A stretch of 64,000 bases of DNA from Litchfieldia stipae (GCF_014837155.1 NZ_JACYHA010000005.1:1-64000), one strand, 5' to 3'. Shown: positions 34,645 to 45,501, numbered from the stretch's first letter. A program made the numbers and translations. The notes: generated by a model from the sequence alone, not told the origin.

Positions 34645-36363
34645 TTATTTCACATACATTGCCACTTTATTTCTACCCGCCTGCTTCGCTCCAGTATACA
34701 TCGCACGGTCTGCATGACGTAATAAATCAAGTGGTCCTTCTGCATCTTCTGGTGCTGTTGCAAATCCGATGCTTGCAGTAATTCTTACCTTAATCTTCTT
34801 CCCACCTGCTAGGTCGTCATGAATGGTAAATGGACGGTTTGCAATCATTTGCCGAACGGTTTCTGCAATTAGGTGAGTTGTTTTTTTATCAGTATCAGGT
34901 AATACGATGACAAATTCCTCTCCTCCATAGCGAGAAATGGTACCGATATCACCAACGATATTAATCAATCTCATCGCTAATTGGACGAGAATCTCATTAC
35001 CACTTTGATGACCATACGTATCATTTACTGTTTTGAAATGATCAATATCTAATAAAATCAACGATAATGGCTTTATTTCTTTGTTCGTTTGAATTTTCGC
35101 ATATTCTAAATCAAGTAGTTCTTCGAGATAGCGGTAGTTATACAAGCCTGTTAATGCACACCGTTCACTCTTCCTTTTTGCTTCTGCATGATGTCGTGCA
35201 TTTTCAGTTGCAACTCCAAGATAAGATGCCAATATTTCAACAATGCTTAACTGATATTTCTCAAACGCTCTTTTACGATTTGATGCAAATAAAAGAACAG
35301 CTACTACACGCTTATGACGGATAACCGGAACACTGATTACACTTTCAACAGTGTCAGGAAGATAGAATTCCCCGATTTCTCTCCATTCTTTCTTTGTTTT
35401 ATATAAAACCGACTGTTCATTCGCCCATACGGACCCACTTATTCCTTGATTTTTAATGATTGTACGGAATTGTGATTTTTGCTCATTCCCTTTTTCATAA
35501 TGACGAATCACCTGTAAATATTCATCTCCGACAGTATCTAAAATATAGGCATAATCGACAGGAAGCATTTCTACCGTTTTTTCTATAAATAAATCTACCA
35601 CTCTGGACACTTCTAATCGACCTGCAAGTTCATGACCCAGCTCACTCGTTTTTTGTAAATAAGAATTAATCCTCTTACTAGAGTAGTATAGTTTTAATAT
35701 AAGCGATAAACTTACAAGTGGGATCCCAACATATAAGACTGCAACTAAGCCAATTTCGATATAAAGCATAAATAATAAGATTGCTATTGGAAAGTGGAAA
35801 AGCTTAGAATAGGCTTCCCACATCAGGTCTTTACTTAAATAAGGACCTTTTACTTTATATACTGATCTTTTAATATAATAGAGTATGGTGTGATTCCCGA
35901 AAAATTTCGACAATTCATAACCTAAAATGGTTAATAGTACATGTCCAGATGACATGTCAAGGCTACCATGAGTTCCTCCAAGCAGATAGTATACTCCCCC
36001 ACCAAAGATAGAAACCCCTAAAAACATTAATGAATTGATTGGAAGTCTATGAAGATCCTTCTTACCTATTTTTATATTCAAAAGTAAAACAAGCATTGCT
36101 AATTGGGAGAAGATAATCTCTATAAACAAACCGAAATATAAGAAGACAACAAGGGAGACCCCTTCTATAAATAGAATTGGGGTTCCATTAACGACAATCG
36201 GGAGAATGGAAAGGATAATTGTTAATAGTAAGAAGCTAAAGAGATCAACCTCATAACCAAACAAGGTATATTCGGTTTGATTATATATTAACCACATTGT
36301 GATTGGAAAAATTAGAATCCATAAAGACCATATGATAGTCTTTGTTTTTCTACTAATATTCAA
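34645..36363 (-). CDS. Membrane GAF-GGDEF diguanylate cyclase
   Basis: A 572-residue signalling protein: six or so membrane helices in residues 1-220, a GAF-like domain at about 245-385, and a GGDEF domain at about 405-570. The active-site motif is GGEEF (SRYGGEEFVIVLP), the catalytic type, and LTGLYNYRYLEELL, LILLDIDHFKTVNDTYGHQ and ASIGFATAPEDA are conserved. No RxxD inhibitory site is obvious. It should make c-di-GMP. It lies at the end of the pilus locus, and PilB of this locus has an MshEN region, so it may control pilus extension. The start context is modest. Confidence 0.92.
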   Translation of the reverse strand: MNISRKTKTIIWSLWILIFPITMWLIYNQTEYTLFGYEVDLFSFLLLTIILSILPIVVNGTPILFIEGVSLVVFLYFGLFIEIIFSQLAMLVLLLNIKIGKKDLHRLPINSLMFLGVSIFGGGVYYLLGGTHGSLDMSSGHVLLTILGYELSKFFGNHTILYYIKRSVYKVKGPYLSKDLMWEAYSKLFHFPIAILLFMLYIEIGLVAVLYVGIPLVSLSLILKLYYSSKRINSYLQKTSELGHELAGRLEVSRVVDLFIEKTVEMLPVDYAYILDTVGDEYLQVIRHYEKGNEQKSQFRTIIKNQGISGSVWANEQSVLYKTKKEWREIGEFYLPDTVESVISVPVIRHKRVVAVLLFASNRKRAFEKYQLSIVEILASYLGVATENARHHAEAKRKSERCALTGLYNYRYLEELLDLEYAKIQTNKEIKPLSLILLDIDHFKTVNDTYGHQSGNEILVQLAMRLINIVGDIGTISRYGGEEFVIVLPDTDKKTTHLIAETVRQMIANRPFTIHDDLAGGKKIKVRITASIGFATAPEDAEGPLDLLRHADRAMYTGAKQAGRNKVAMYVK

Positions 36364-36479
36364 TTACCTTCCCCCCTTTCACCTTTTTATATCTTTTACA
36401 TTTAATAACAATATCTTACCAAATCTTTCGACAATTGTCACTAAAAACTAGGGTCATCACCCTAAGCGGAAGACACCTC

Positions 36480-37790
36480 TTAACAAAACTTTTCGAGGAT
36501 ATAAGGACGGACTTCTGATAGAAAATATAACGATCCAGTCACAATTAATACCTCATTTTCAGTTAACTCAGATACCTTCTGATCAATCGCTTCCTTCCAC
36601 ACCTCATTATAATTTCTGAGGATGTGTGTGTTAGTTGATAAATCATATAATGCCTTTGCACTTGATACTCGTGGAAAGTCAAAGCTAGTAAATGTAATAG
36701 ATGCTGCGATTGTTATTAGAAGCTCAATCATTTCTTCAAGCTTCTTATCCTTCATTGCAGAGAAGATAATATGGACCTTCTTATTCTGTAAATGCACTTG
36801 CACAGTTTGAATTAAACTGCGAACACCTTCTGGATTATGAGCTCCATCTAGAATAATAGGTGGGTTGAAAGAAACTTGCTCGAAGCGACCAATCCAAATT
36901 GATTGTTTTAACCCGTCTCTTATCGCTTCTTCTGTAACTTGTATATGGTTGTTTTCTGCTAAATACTCAATTACCTTCACGGCTAAAGATGCATTCTTAA
37001 CTTGATGAGCCCCTTTCATCGTAATTTCTAGCTGGTCGTATTGTTGCTTACTAGTTCTTACTGAGAACTGTTCACCCAATTCTGTTGATTGATGACTCGC
37101 TATAAAGTAATCCACTCCCATAATGTAGCTCTGAGAAGCTAACTCATGTGAACGCTCTACAATTACCTCAAGGGCTTCCTTTTGCTCGACACTTGTTATA
37201 ACTGGGATCCTTGGTTTAATGATCCCTGCTTTTTCAAAGGCAATTTCTCCTAGTGTCTCCCCTAAAAAATCCATATGGTCATAACCAATATTTGTGATGA
37301 CCGATACCATTGGTACAATAATATTAGTGGAGTCTAATCGACCACCAAGTCCAGTTTCGAAAATCACAAGATCAATTGTCTTATTCTTGTCAAAATAATA
37401 GAAAGCCATGGCTGTAATGACTTCAAATTCTGATGGTCCTCCTAAATCTGTTGCTTCAAGCTCCTCAGCTAACGGCTTAATCACATTCACTAGCTCAATG
37501 ATTTCCTGATTATAAATAGGGATTCCATTCACACTAATTCGCTCATTGAAGATTTCAAAGTAAGGCGAGGTAAATGTCCCTACAGAGTAACCCGCTTGCT
37601 CCAGAATATTTCTTACATAACAGACAGTTGATCCTTTTCCATTTGTACCCGCAACATGGATTCCTTTGATTTTCTGTTCTGGATTTCCTAACCGACTCAT
37701 CATCCATTCCATTCGTTTCAACCCTGGCTTAATGCCTAATCGTAACCGTGAATGAATCCACTCTAATGCATCCTCGTATGTATGAATCAT
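36480..37790 (-). CDS. folC: Folylpolyglutamate synthase / dihydrofolate synthase
   Basis: A 436-residue Mur-ligase-type enzyme that adds glutamate to folates. The ATP-binding loop is AGTNGKGSTVCY; FTSPYFEIFNERISVNG, ETGLGGRLDSTN and ITNIGYDHMDFLG are conserved, and LDGAHNPEGV lies in the C-terminal domain. The ATG at 37790 is preceded by GAGAGG; the upstream in-frame start is not supported. It follows valS after 75 bp, as in B. subtilis. Confidence 0.96.
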   Translation of the reverse strand: MIHTYEDALEWIHSRLRLGIKPGLKRMEWMMSRLGNPEQKIKGIHVAGTNGKGSTVCYVRNILEQAGYSVGTFTSPYFEIFNERISVNGIPIYNQEIIELVNVIKPLAEELEATDLGGPSEFEVITAMAFYYFDKNKTIDLVIFETGLGGRLDSTNIIVPMVSVITNIGYDHMDFLGETLGEIAFEKAGIIKPRIPVITSVEQKEALEVIVERSHELASQSYIMGVDYFIASHQSTELGEQFSVRTSKQQYDQLEITMKGAHQVKNASLAVKVIEYLAENNHIQVTEEAIRDGLKQSIWIGRFEQVSFNPPIILDGAHNPEGVRSLIQTVQVHLQNKKVHIIFSAMKDKKLEEMIELLITIAASITFTSFDFPRVSSAKALYDLSTNTHILRNYNEVWKEAIDQKVSELTENEVLIVTGSLYFLSEVRPYILEKFC

Positions 37791-37821
37791 TTTCCTCTCT
37801 CCATCCTTCATGCAACTTAAT

Positions 37822-37851
37822 AAAAAGCTGCCGAGTTTGTTCTCAGCAGCT
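37822..37851 (-). terminator. Terminator after valS
   Basis: On the minus strand AGCTGCTGAG pairs with CTCGGCAGCT around a six-base loop, followed by TTTTATT. It starts 15 bases after the valS stop. Confidence 0.75.
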
Positions 37852-37865
37852 CTTTACATTTATCA

Positions 37866-40508
37866 TTAGCCTTTTAATTCAGTAATACGACTACGAACCG
37901 CGTCACGCTTTTCGATATAGTCAGCTTGCTTTGCTTTTTCTTCTTCTATTACTTTTGCTGGAGCTTTCTTCACAAAGCCTTCATTTCCTAACTTCTTCTC
38001 CACTCGTTCTACTTCTTTATCAAGTTTTTCGAGCTCTTTTTCAAGACGTGTGATTTCCTCTTCAATGTTGATTAAGCCATGAAGCGGAAGAATTAATTCA
38101 GCACCTGTTACAACAGCAGTCATTGCTTTATCGTCAGACTCGATTTCTGTTCCAATTGTTAACTCACTTGGATTACAGAAACGAACAAGGTAGGAACGAT
38201 TTGTTTCAAGCTGCTTCAAGACTGTTTCGTCTTTTGCTTTTATTTTCAACTCAATTTGTTTGCTCATTGGCGTGTTTACTTCTGCACGTATATTACGAAC
38301 AGTACGGATAATCTCAACCAATAATTTCATATCACTTGCTGCTTGAGCATCAGACAATTCTGGATTCACTTGTGGCCAGCTAGCAACTGTAATGGACTCA
38401 CCTTGGTGTGGTAAGCTTTGCCAAATTTCTTCCGTCACAAATGGCATAAATGGATGTAATAATCTCATTGTGTTATCTAATACGTATGCTAGGATTGAAC
38501 GTGTTGTTTTCTTCGCGGCTTCATCTTCCCCATAAAGTGGAAGCTTCGCCATTTCGATATACCAATCACAGAAATCATCCCAAATAAAGTTATAAAGTAA
38601 GCGACCTACTTCACCAAACTCATAACGTTCAGCAAGCTTTGTTACATTCTCAATCGTTTCATTTAGTCTTGTTAAAATCCATTTATCTGCTACTGATTTT
38701 TCACCAGTCAGATCAATTTCATCATAGGTGAGGCCATCCATATTCATTAATGCAAATCGAGATGCATTCCAAATTTTATTAATGAAGTTCCAAGTGGATT
38801 CTACTTTTTCCATGCTAAAGCGTAAATCCTGACCTGGTGAGCTACCTGTAGATAAGAAGTAACGTAATGAATCGGCACCATATTGCTCGATGACATCCAT
38901 TGGGTCTACACCATTTCCAAGTGACTTACTCATCTTACGACCTTGCGCATCACGAACAAGTCCGTGAATAAGTACATCCTTAAATGGGCGTTTCCCTGTA
39001 AATTCAAGCCCTTGGAAGATCATACGAGATACCCAGAAGAAGATGATATCATACCCAGTGACAAGTACATTTGTAGGATAATATCGCTTATAATCTTCAT
39101 GATTTGTATCAGGCCACCCCATAGTAGAGAACGGCCATAGTGCAGAACTAAACCATGTATCTAGAACATCATTGTCTTGTGTCCAGTTCTCAATATCTGC
39201 AGGCGGTTCATGATTTACATAAACTTCTCCTGTTTCATTATGGTACCAAGCTGGGATACGATGTCCCCACCAAAGTTGACGTGAAATACACCAGTCACGA
39301 ATATTTTCCATCCAATGAAGGTAGGTTCTTTCAAATCGATCTGGGACAAAATGTACTTTATCCTCTTTAGATTGTAACTCTACTGCTGTATCAGCAAGTG
39401 GCTGCATCTTAACGAACCATTGAGTTGAAAGATATGGTTCAACAACTGCACCACTTCGTTCACTATGTCCAACAGAATGTGTATGTTCTTCGATTTTGAA
39501 AAGAATGTCAGCTTCTTGAAGATCCTTAACTATTTGTTTACGGCATTCAAATCGATCTAATCCTTGGTACTTTCCTGCATTTGCGTTCATCGTTCCATCT
39601 TCGTTCATTACTAAGACACGTTCTAAATCATGACGATTTCCAATTTCAAAGTCATTTGGATCATGAGCTGGTGTTATTTTAACAGCACCTGAACCAAATT
39701 CCATATCAACATAGTCGTCACCTACAATTTTTATTTCCCGGCCAATAATAGGAAGGATGACAGTTTTTCCGATTAAATGTTTGTATCGCTCATCCTCTGG
39801 ATGTACGGCAACTGCTGTATCTCCTAGCATTGTTTCTGGACGGGTAGTTGCTACTTCAATCGTTCCTGATCCATCAGCAAGTGGGTAGCGCATATGATAG
39901 AATGCACCTTGAACATCTTGATAGATTACTTCAATGTCTGATAATGCTGTTTTTGTTGCTGGATCCCAGTTAATAATACGCTCTCCGCGATAAATTAATC
40001 CTTTGTTATACAGAGAAACAAACACTTCACGAACAGCCTTTGATAAACCTTCATCTAAGGTAAATCGCTCACGGGAATAGTCTAATCCAAGACCAACCTT
40101 TGACCATTGTTCACGGATATGGCTTGCATATTCTTCTTTCCACTTCCATGTTTCTTCTAGAAACTTCTCGCGTCCAAGATCATATCGAGTCGTTCCTTCC
40201 TCACGAAGCTTTGCTTCAACCTTCGCTTGTGTTGCAATCCCTGCATGGTCCATTCCTGGAAGCCATAGCACGTCATACCCTTGCATTCTTTTAATACGAG
40301 TAAGAATGTCTTGTAAGGTTGTATCCCATGCGTGACCAAGGTGAAGCTTACCTGTTACGTTTGGTGGTGGGATGACGATTGTATAAGGCTCTTTCTTCGG
40401 GTCTCCAGTTGCTTCAAAGAACTTCCCTTTTAGCCAATATTCATATCGACCTTGTTCTACTGTCTTTGGATCATATTTCGTTGGTAGGTTTAATTCATTT
40501 CCTGCCAT
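37866..40508 (-). CDS. valS: Valyl-tRNA synthetase
   Basis: An 880-residue class I synthetase. The HIGH motif is [12 protein letters not shown] near residue 50, the KMSKS motif [14 protein letters not shown] near 530, and the editing domain lies between with [19 protein letters not shown]. The last 65 residues form the coiled coil typical of ValRS ([19 protein letters not shown]). GGAGG lies eight or so bases before the ATG. A T-box leader lies upstream (40566-40850). It aminoacylates tRNA-Val in the cytoplasm. Confidence 0.98.
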   Translation of the reverse strand: MAGNELNLPTKYDPKTVEQGRYEYWLKGKFFEATGDPKKEPYTIVIPPPNVTGKLHLGHAWDTTLQDILTRIKRMQGYDVLWLPGMDHAGIATQAKVEAKLREEGTTRYDLGREKFLEETWKWKEEYASHIREQWSKVGLGLDYSRERFTLDEGLSKAVREVFVSLYNKGLIYRGERIINWDPATKTALSDIEVIYQDVQGAFYHMRYPLADGSGTIEVATTRPETMLGDTAVAVHPEDERYKHLIGKTVILPIIGREIKIVGDDYVDMEFGSGAVKITPAHDPNDFEIGNRHDLERVLVMNEDGTMNANAGKYQGLDRFECRKQIVKDLQEADILFKIEEHTHSVGHSERSGAVVEPYLSTQWFVKMQPLADTAVELQSKEDKVHFVPDRFERTYLHWMENIRDWCISRQLWWGHRIPAWYHNETGEVYVNHEPPADIENWTQDNDVLDTWFSSALWPFSTMGWPDTNHEDYKRYYPTNVLVTGYDIIFFWVSRMIFQGLEFTGKRPFKDVLIHGLVRDAQGRKMSKSLGNGVDPMDVIEQYGADSLRYFLSTGSSPGQDLRFSMEKVESTWNFINKIWNASRFALMNMDGLTYDEIDLTGEKSVADKWILTRLNETIENVTKLAERYEFGEVGRLLYNFIWDDFCDWYIEMAKLPLYGEDEAAKKTTRSILAYVLDNTMRLLHPFMPFVTEEIWQSLPHQGESITVASWPQVNPELSDAQAASDMKLLVEIIRTVRNIRAEVNTPMSKQIELKIKAKDETVLKQLETNRSYLVRFCNPSELTIGTEIESDDKAMTAVVTGAELILPLHGLINIEEEITRLEKELEKLDKEVERVEKKLGNEGFVKKAPAKVIEEEKAKQADYIEKRDAVRSRITELKG

Positions 40509-40565
40509 TTGTGTTTCCTCCTACAATTCAATTGGTATTATCGTTGATACAGCTGCTTTTACACA

Positions 40566-40850
40566 CAAAAAACTCCTTCTAGCCCTGTAAATAAAGGACG
40601 AAAAGGAGTTGATTTTCCGCGGTACCACCTTAATTCATAGCTTGTCAAACAATATGTACAAGATCTATGCTCTTAATATCAGATAACGGCTGTCCACCGG
40701 CATAAAACTACTAAGACATGCTAGAAAAGCAATAGTCTGTTCATCAAAGCTACTCAAGGGCGACATTCAATCGTACACGATTCCTAAGAAATCTCTCAGC
40801 TATTGATTTCTCTCTCTGCAGGTGTTTACGGTCTACTCTTCCCTATCAAC
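40566..40850 (-). promoter_or_regulatory. T-box riboswitch of valS
   Basis: On the minus strand the leader has AGGGAAGAG at the start of stem I, the T-box bulge AAGGTGGTACCGCGGAAA near 40625, and a terminator whose arms AACTCCTTTTCGTCC and AAGGAGTT are followed by TTTTTT (40566-40610). A GTC valine codon lies in GAATGTCGCC, the expected specifier position. Uncharged tRNA-Val should favour the antiterminator. A TATAAT box lies upstream at 40865-40870. The remaining gap to 41077 holds no recognised feature. Confidence 0.93.
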
Positions 40851-41077
40851 GTATTTACTCTAAAATTATAATCTATCTCCTATAGTACAAAAAAATCGTT
40901 TTAGACGTCAACATCTTCTCCAAGTTTTTATTAACTTATTCAGTCGCTCGAGAAAATGTATGGGCTTTTTTTACGTAAATTAGCACAATCGTTGGTGGAG
41001 AAACATATTTTATTATAAGACACTAACCTACCTAATTGATATTTGATTAATGGGGAATCACCGATTTGGTATTGAGT

Positions 41078-41115
41078 GGGACATTTTCCGTCCCGATATT
41101 GGTGCCTGGCACCAA
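41078..41115. repeat. Double-hairpin repeat, copy 1
   Basis: GGGAC-attttcc-GTCCC is followed closely by TTGGTGCCTGGCACCAA, giving two adjacent small hairpins. A degenerate copy occurs at 43979-44015. Such paired-hairpin repeats are familiar in Bacillaceae genomes. Confidence 0.65.
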
Positions 41116-41136
41116 CAAGAAAGGGGAATGTTGAGA

Positions 41137-41325
41137 ATGAGAAAGATTAATCCTTATACGTATCCGCCATGGTTGCGTCAAACAAGAGCGGTATGTGCAC
41201 AATTTACTCTGCCAATCACAATTGTACAAGGAGTCAGAACGATTTTCCTTCCAACCACTTTTGATGTGATTTTGCTTGCAGTATTTATTATCATTACTTG
41301 CGCTTTGAAGCTTGATTGGTTTTAA
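41137..41325 (+). CDS. Hypothetical small membrane protein
   Basis: A 62-residue protein with a short basic front (MRKINPYTYPPWLRQTRAV) and one or two hydrophobic segments (TFDVILLAVFIIITCAL). The ATG at 41137 has AAAGGGGA ten bases upstream. It is the only plus-strand gene between valS and ysxE and is followed by its own terminator. I do not recognise a function; similar small proteins occur at this place in related genomes only as far as I can recall. Confidence 0.6.
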   Translation: MRKINPYTYPPWLRQTRAVCAQFTLPITIVQGVRTIFLPTTFDVILLAVFIIITCALKLDWF

Positions 41326-41353
41326 AAAGGGCAGACAAACGTCAGCCCTTTTT
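41325..41353. terminator. Bidirectional terminator
   Basis: AAAAAGGGC pairs with GCCCTTTTT (with inner TGAC-type pairing) between the small membrane protein and ysxE, which converge here. Confidence 0.7.
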
Positions 41354-41354
41354 G

Positions 41355-42413
41355 TTAATCCTTAGGGTCCAGTTCTTCTTCAAATTCCTCAGCTAATTTC
41401 TGTTCCTTTTTTTGATGCTCCTGCTGCATCATGTGAGATGCGAGATATTCGATGTTTTTGTTTAACCAATAAGCTTTCGTCAGTTGTTTGACCGACTCCT
41501 GCTCACTTCCTTTTGTCTTTCCATTTACATAAGAATCAACTACCCGATACATTGGCTCTGGATATGTTAAATAAGTTAGTAACAATTGGATTTCTTCATC
41601 TCTAAGCGGAAAGTGTTCATTATAATAATTATACCATTCAAAGCATTCATCACTTTGAACAGGATATGTTCGGAGTGTACGATAATAAAAAGAAACAAGA
41701 TCATTAACAGGCGAGGCATGTTTTAGTTTCTCTGGACTCAATAAATAGCCCTTGTTATTTGAATCGTATAAGAAATGCTTGATTGAGATTTTCCCGTGTG
41801 TGAAGGCCGTTCGAAATGACTTAACCTCTTTCATCAGCCCATACCATTCATCTAACCTTGCACGCGCAAACTGACAAGCCTGCATCATTTCTGTGAAATA
41901 TGAAGCAAATTGCAGCTCAAACGGAGACATATATAATTGATTTTCACAACGATCAACATAGCCTTCAAGAAATTTGTTTCTGTTCTCCCACTTCTCTTTT
42001 AAGCCTGTGTAATACTGTTTCACATCTTCTTCATCGAAATTCAATTCTTTCCTTGTCACTGTGTGCAAACGAGCTACCTGTCTAAACATTTGCTGATATC
42101 TTTCACTCCGTTCAAGAGACGATTCATTATTTAGCCATGGCATTAAATAGTAAAATTTATTTGCGCGTTCAACCACAAATTGTCCATTGATTGTTTTGAA
42201 GATAGGAATGACTCTTGTATAGCCTTGACTGTATAGCTCTCCAATATGATAAATGAAACGCAAATCTTGATTCTTTGAGATTGATTTCAGCGCATATTGA
42301 CCTTGCTTTGTATGAATCTTCAATACATTCCTACTGTGCTCTTCAATTTGATCAACCTGTAATTGGTATGCTTTCAGAATCTCTCCATAATCAAGTTTCT
42401 CCATAACGGCCAT
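41355..42413 (-). CDS. ysxE: YsxE-like spore coat-associated protein
   Basis: A 352-residue protein of the CotS/YsxE/YutH group, related to small-molecule kinases. It has the nucleotide-fold pattern LKIHTKQGQYALKSI, YLMPWLNNESSLERSER and the loop AFTHGKISIKHFLYD, where the usual catalytic Asp is not evident (HGKIS), so kinase activity is doubtful. GAGGGTG lies upstream of the ATG. It follows spoVID as in B. subtilis. Probably a coat protein made in the mother cell. Confidence 0.9.
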   Translation of the reverse strand: MAVMEKLDYGEILKAYQLQVDQIEEHSRNVLKIHTKQGQYALKSISKNQDLRFIYHIGELYSQGYTRVIPIFKTINGQFVVERANKFYYLMPWLNNESSLERSERYQQMFRQVARLHTVTRKELNFDEEDVKQYYTGLKEKWENRNKFLEGYVDRCENQLYMSPFELQFASYFTEMMQACQFARARLDEWYGLMKEVKSFRTAFTHGKISIKHFLYDSNNKGYLLSPEKLKHASPVNDLVSFYYRTLRTYPVQSDECFEWYNYYNEHFPLRDEEIQLLLTYLTYPEPMYRVVDSYVNGKTKGSEQESVKQLTKAYWLNKNIEYLASHMMQQEHQKKEQKLAEEFEEELDPKD

Positions 42414-42493
42414 TTACTCGATTCACCCTCTTTCTATGGTGAAAAAATAAAACAGGTGAGGCCATTAGACCTCACTCATCTGTTTTGCTTAGC

Positions 42494-43819
42494 TTATTTA
42501 GAGACTGGAATATACAACAACTGTCCATCATTAATATGAATGTCTTCTGATAATTGATTTACTCTAAGTAACGCCTGTACAGACACCTCATAGCGTTCTG
42601 AAATGGTTTCTAGTGAATCATTATGTTGAGCAATACAGATTTTCATCTTTGTGAAATCTTCTTCATCTTCACGAGTAAATATCTTTGTTAAGGAAAGCGC
42701 ATTTTCACTTCGTTTCACAGGTTCTTCTTGTCCCTGTCCGACTTCTCTTTCCTCAACAGCAGCTACCGCTTTTGAATTGCTTTTTGATTCACCAAAATGA
42801 TACTTTTCCTCAGGTCTACCTTTAAACTCCACCTGTAATTGTGGCTGCTTCACTGGTTCTGGTTCTAGCTCTGGTTCTGGCTCTTGAACCTCTAGCACTT
42901 CAGGCGCAGGTACTTCTTCTTCAAACTGAGTTAGAGCATCTGGGACGAATTCGTCAGGAGCTGGTGTATTCTCCTCAACCACTTCCTCTTCTACCTCAGA
43001 ATAAATTTCTTTCCTTGCTTCGACTTCAAAAGGAGTGTATAGATCTTCTTCTTTGTCATCACTTGAGTGATCAGGAATAGAATAAAGGTCCATATTAACT
43101 GTCTCTACCTCTGTAGAATCATCTTCATTCAGAAGTGATCTTGGTGAGAAGTCCTCGTCTTCCTTCGTAAATACGTCATTACTGTTAAAGGTAACTTCTG
43201 GCTGTTTAACTACCGGCTCATCTTCCTGACTGGCACGAAAAGCGAGTTCGGGCTCTTTCTCGGCTTCTTCAACAGGTGAGGCTACTGATTCAGTGACGTC
43301 AACAGTTTCTGGTGAATAACTAGCAGGGTAGTTAAGCTCTACGGGCCGAGCCTCCTCCTGAGTCTCCTCTACAGATGGGACGCTTTGTTGGTTGCCGTAG
43401 ATTCCACTAATTGATAAATCAGCAACTAGCTCCAGACAGCCTCTTTTTGGTAACTCATAATCAAATGACTCAATCGCTACGTACACATCATCCAAGTTTT
43501 GTATACGATTCTTTGGAATGGTGATGTCTACGGGAAAGTTATGAGAGAGTACACTAACTCCATCCTCACGAGTAACCACTTCATTTACGACACGAACGGA
43601 TGTGAAATCACGGTCATCATCTTCTGAAGTATTTTCCTCTATACGATACTCTCCTGTTAGCTGTAATGCACCACGAATAGACACGTATTGATCATGTTCT
43701 TGAATAACGATATTTGGATCTAATGAGATGGACACTAACTCAGAGACTTCCTGTCCCTTTTGAAACCACACAGACTCTTCTACTGAAAATCGTAAATACG
43801 ATTTGTTCTCTGATGACAA
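42494..43819 (-). CDS. spoVID: Spore coat morphogenetic protein SpoVID
   Basis: A 441-residue protein. The N-terminal region has YLRFSVEESVWFQKGQEV, known from SpoVID, the long middle (residues about 150-370) is very acidic and repetitive (Glu/Pro), and the C-terminus carries a LysM domain (HNDSLETISERYEVSVQAL, then INDGQLLYIP). It drives coat encasement around the spore. The start chosen is TTG at 43819, eight bases after GGAGG. It lies between hemL and ysxE, as in B. subtilis. Confidence 0.92.
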   Translation of the reverse strand: MSSENKSYLRFSVEESVWFQKGQEVSELVSISLDPNIVIQEHDQYVSIRGALQLTGEYRIEENTSEDDDRDFTSVRVVNEVVTREDGVSVLSHNFPVDITIPKNRIQNLDDVYVAIESFDYELPKRGCLELVADLSISGIYGNQQSVPSVEETQEEARPVELNYPASYSPETVDVTESVASPVEEAEKEPELAFRASQEDEPVVKQPEVTFNSNDVFTKEDEDFSPRSLLNEDDSTEVETVNMDLYSIPDHSSDDKEEDLYTPFEVEARKEIYSEVEEEVVEENTPAPDEFVPDALTQFEEEVPAPEVLEVQEPEPELEPEPVKQPQLQVEFKGRPEEKYHFGESKSNSKAVAAVEEREVGQGQEEPVKRSENALSLTKIFTREDEEDFTKMKICIAQHNDSLETISERYEVSVQALLRVNQLSEDIHINDGQLLYIPVSK

Positions 43820-43932
43820 TATCAACTCCTCCTTTCAATACCTGCAAAACTTTTACCTATGACAATACAGATTTATGTTTGAACAAGAGGAATTATGATA
43901 GTTGTTTTAGGAATATTGAATTTTGAAGATAC

Positions 43933-43960
43933 AAAAAAGGATGTATACACATCCTTTTTT
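43933..43960 (-). terminator. Terminator after hemL
   Basis: AAAAAAGGATGT and ACATCCTTTTTT form a 12-bp stem around ATAC, with T-run in either direction. It closes the hemAXCDBL operon. Confidence 0.8.
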
Positions 43961-43978
43961 AAATAAATCTATATGTAA

Positions 43979-44015
43979 TGGGACAAATTTCATCCCACTT
44001 TTGGTGGCAGTCACC
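43979..44015. repeat. Double-hairpin repeat, degenerate copy 2
   Basis: TGGGA-caaatttca-TCCCA followed by GGTGGCAGTCACC; same two-hairpin layout as 41078-41115. Confidence 0.5.
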
Positions 44016-44024
44016 AATTGTTGG

Positions 44025-45314
44025 TTATGCTCGTAGTTTTGAAAAAGCTACTTCTGCAGCTGCAATTGTTTTTTCAATGTCTTCAGCAGTGTGCGAAGTT
44101 GATAAGAATAATCCTTCAAATTGTGATGGTGGTAGGAAAATCCCTTGGTCTGCCATATCACGATAGAAGCTTGCGAAAAATTCTAAGTTTGATGTCTTCG
44201 CTTGATCATAATTAGTCACTTCTTCTGATGTAAAGAAGAATCCAACCATTGAACCAGCACGATTTAATCTGTGCGGGATGTCGTACTTCTGTGCAGCAGC
44301 ACCTAAGCCTTCTACTAATCGATCCGCTTTCTTACCAAATTCCAGATAACTTTCTGGCGTTAATTGAATCAATGTCTCATATCCAGCTGTCATTGCAAGT
44401 GGATTTCCAGATAAAGTACCTGCTTGATAAATTGGACCACTTGGTGCAATTTGATCCATGATTTCCGCTTTCCCACCATAAGCTCCAACTGGAAGACCAC
44501 CACCGATTACTTTCCCTAGACATGTTAAGTCAGGTGTTACCCCATAGAAGCCTTGGGCACAATGATAATCGACACGGAAGCCAGTCATAACCTCGTCAAA
44601 AATTAATAGTGTACCGTATTCTGACGTGATCTCACGTAAGCCTTCTAAGAATCCTGGTTGTGGAGGAACAACTCCCATATTTCCTGCTACTGGTTCAACG
44701 ATAATAGCAGCTAGGTCTTCACCGAATTGTTCAAATGCATAGCGGACACTCTCTAAATCATTATATGGCACTGTAATCGTGTTTTTGGCGATGCTTTCTG
44801 GTACACCTGGGCTATCAGGTAAGCCTAATGTAGCAACCCCTGAACCTGCCTTAATAAGTAAAGAATCCCCATGACCATGGTAGCATCCTTCAAATTTCAT
44901 GATTTTGTTCCGACCAGTATATCCTCGTGCAAGACGAAGGGCACTCATCGTTGCTTCAGTTCCTGAGCTAACCATACGCACTACTTCAATCGATGGAACA
45001 CGTTCAATGACAAGATTCGCTAGTTTTGTTTCTACAAGTGTTGGTGCACCAAAGCTTGTTCCTGACTCTGTTACTTTTTTAATCGCTTCTACGACTCTGT
45101 CATCAGCGTGACCATGGATAAGTGGTCCCCATGATAGGACATAGTCAATGTATTCGTTTCCGTCAATATCATAGATTTTGGAGCCTTTTCCTCTTTCCAT
45201 AAATATTGGGTCCATATTAACTGATTTAAATGCACGGACAGGGCTATTTACGCCCCCTGGCATAATTTTCTTTGCTTCTGCAAATGCTTCAGTAGACTTT
45301 TGATAACTACGCAT
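44025..45314 (-). CDS. hemL: Glutamate-1-semialdehyde 2,1-aminomutase
   Basis: A 429-residue PLP enzyme that makes 5-aminolevulinate from glutamate 1-semialdehyde. The PLP-binding Lys is in [45 protein letters not shown] and [12 protein letters not shown] are conserved. It is the last gene of the haem operon hemAXCDBL. A GC-rich repeat lies between it and hemB. Confidence 0.97.
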   Translation of the reverse strand: MRSYQKSTEAFAEAKKIMPGGVNSPVRAFKSVNMDPIFMERGKGSKIYDIDGNEYIDYVLSWGPLIHGHADDRVVEAIKKVTESGTSFGAPTLVETKLANLVIERVPSIEVVRMVSSGTEATMSALRLARGYTGRNKIMKFEGCYHGHGDSLLIKAGSGVATLGLPDSPGVPESIAKNTITVPYNDLESVRYAFEQFGEDLAAIIVEPVAGNMGVVPPQPGFLEGLREITSEYGTLLIFDEVMTGFRVDYHCAQGFYGVTPDLTCLGKVIGGGLPVGAYGGKAEIMDQIAPSGPIYQAGTLSGNPLAMTAGYETLIQLTPESYLEFGKKADRLVEGLGAAAQKYDIPHRLNRAGSMVGFFFTSEEVTNYDQAKTSNLEFFASFYRDMADQGIFLPPSQFEGLFLSTSHTAEDIEKTIAAAEVAFSKLRA

Positions 45315-45378
45315 GAACGAACAAATCCTTTCTATCTTGGTTTTTATGTATACTGCTTTATATAATAATGTGTTAAAA

Positions 45379-45501
45379 CCCGCAGTCTGAATACACTCCG
45401 CGTCCTGCGGGGTAACCGGTGAGCCTCCTCGTCGCTTTAGCTCCTGCGGGGTCTCACTTTGGCTACTAATCCCGCGGGAGTCTACGTGTATTCAGCCTGC
45501 T
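45379..45501 (+). repeat. GC-rich interspersed repeat with terminal inverted arms
   Basis: About 123 bp. GCAGTCTGAATACAC at the left and GTGTATTCAGCCTGC at the right are inverted arms. Inside are CTCCGCGTCCTGCGGGG, GAGCCTCCTCGTCGCT, CCTGCGGGGTCTCAC and CCCGCGGGAGTCT. A near-copy in the same orientation lies at 51377-51498. It sits in the 319-bp hemB-hemL gap (45315-45633), which holds nothing else recognised. Confidence 0.8.

Noticed and set aside
41050-41136. N-terminal extension of the small membrane protein
   Set aside because: It would translate the double-hairpin repeat; the ATG at 41137 has a proper ribosome site.
42841-43080. Leu-rich plus-strand frame in spoVID
   Set aside because: It is the complement of Glu-rich repeats of SpoVID.
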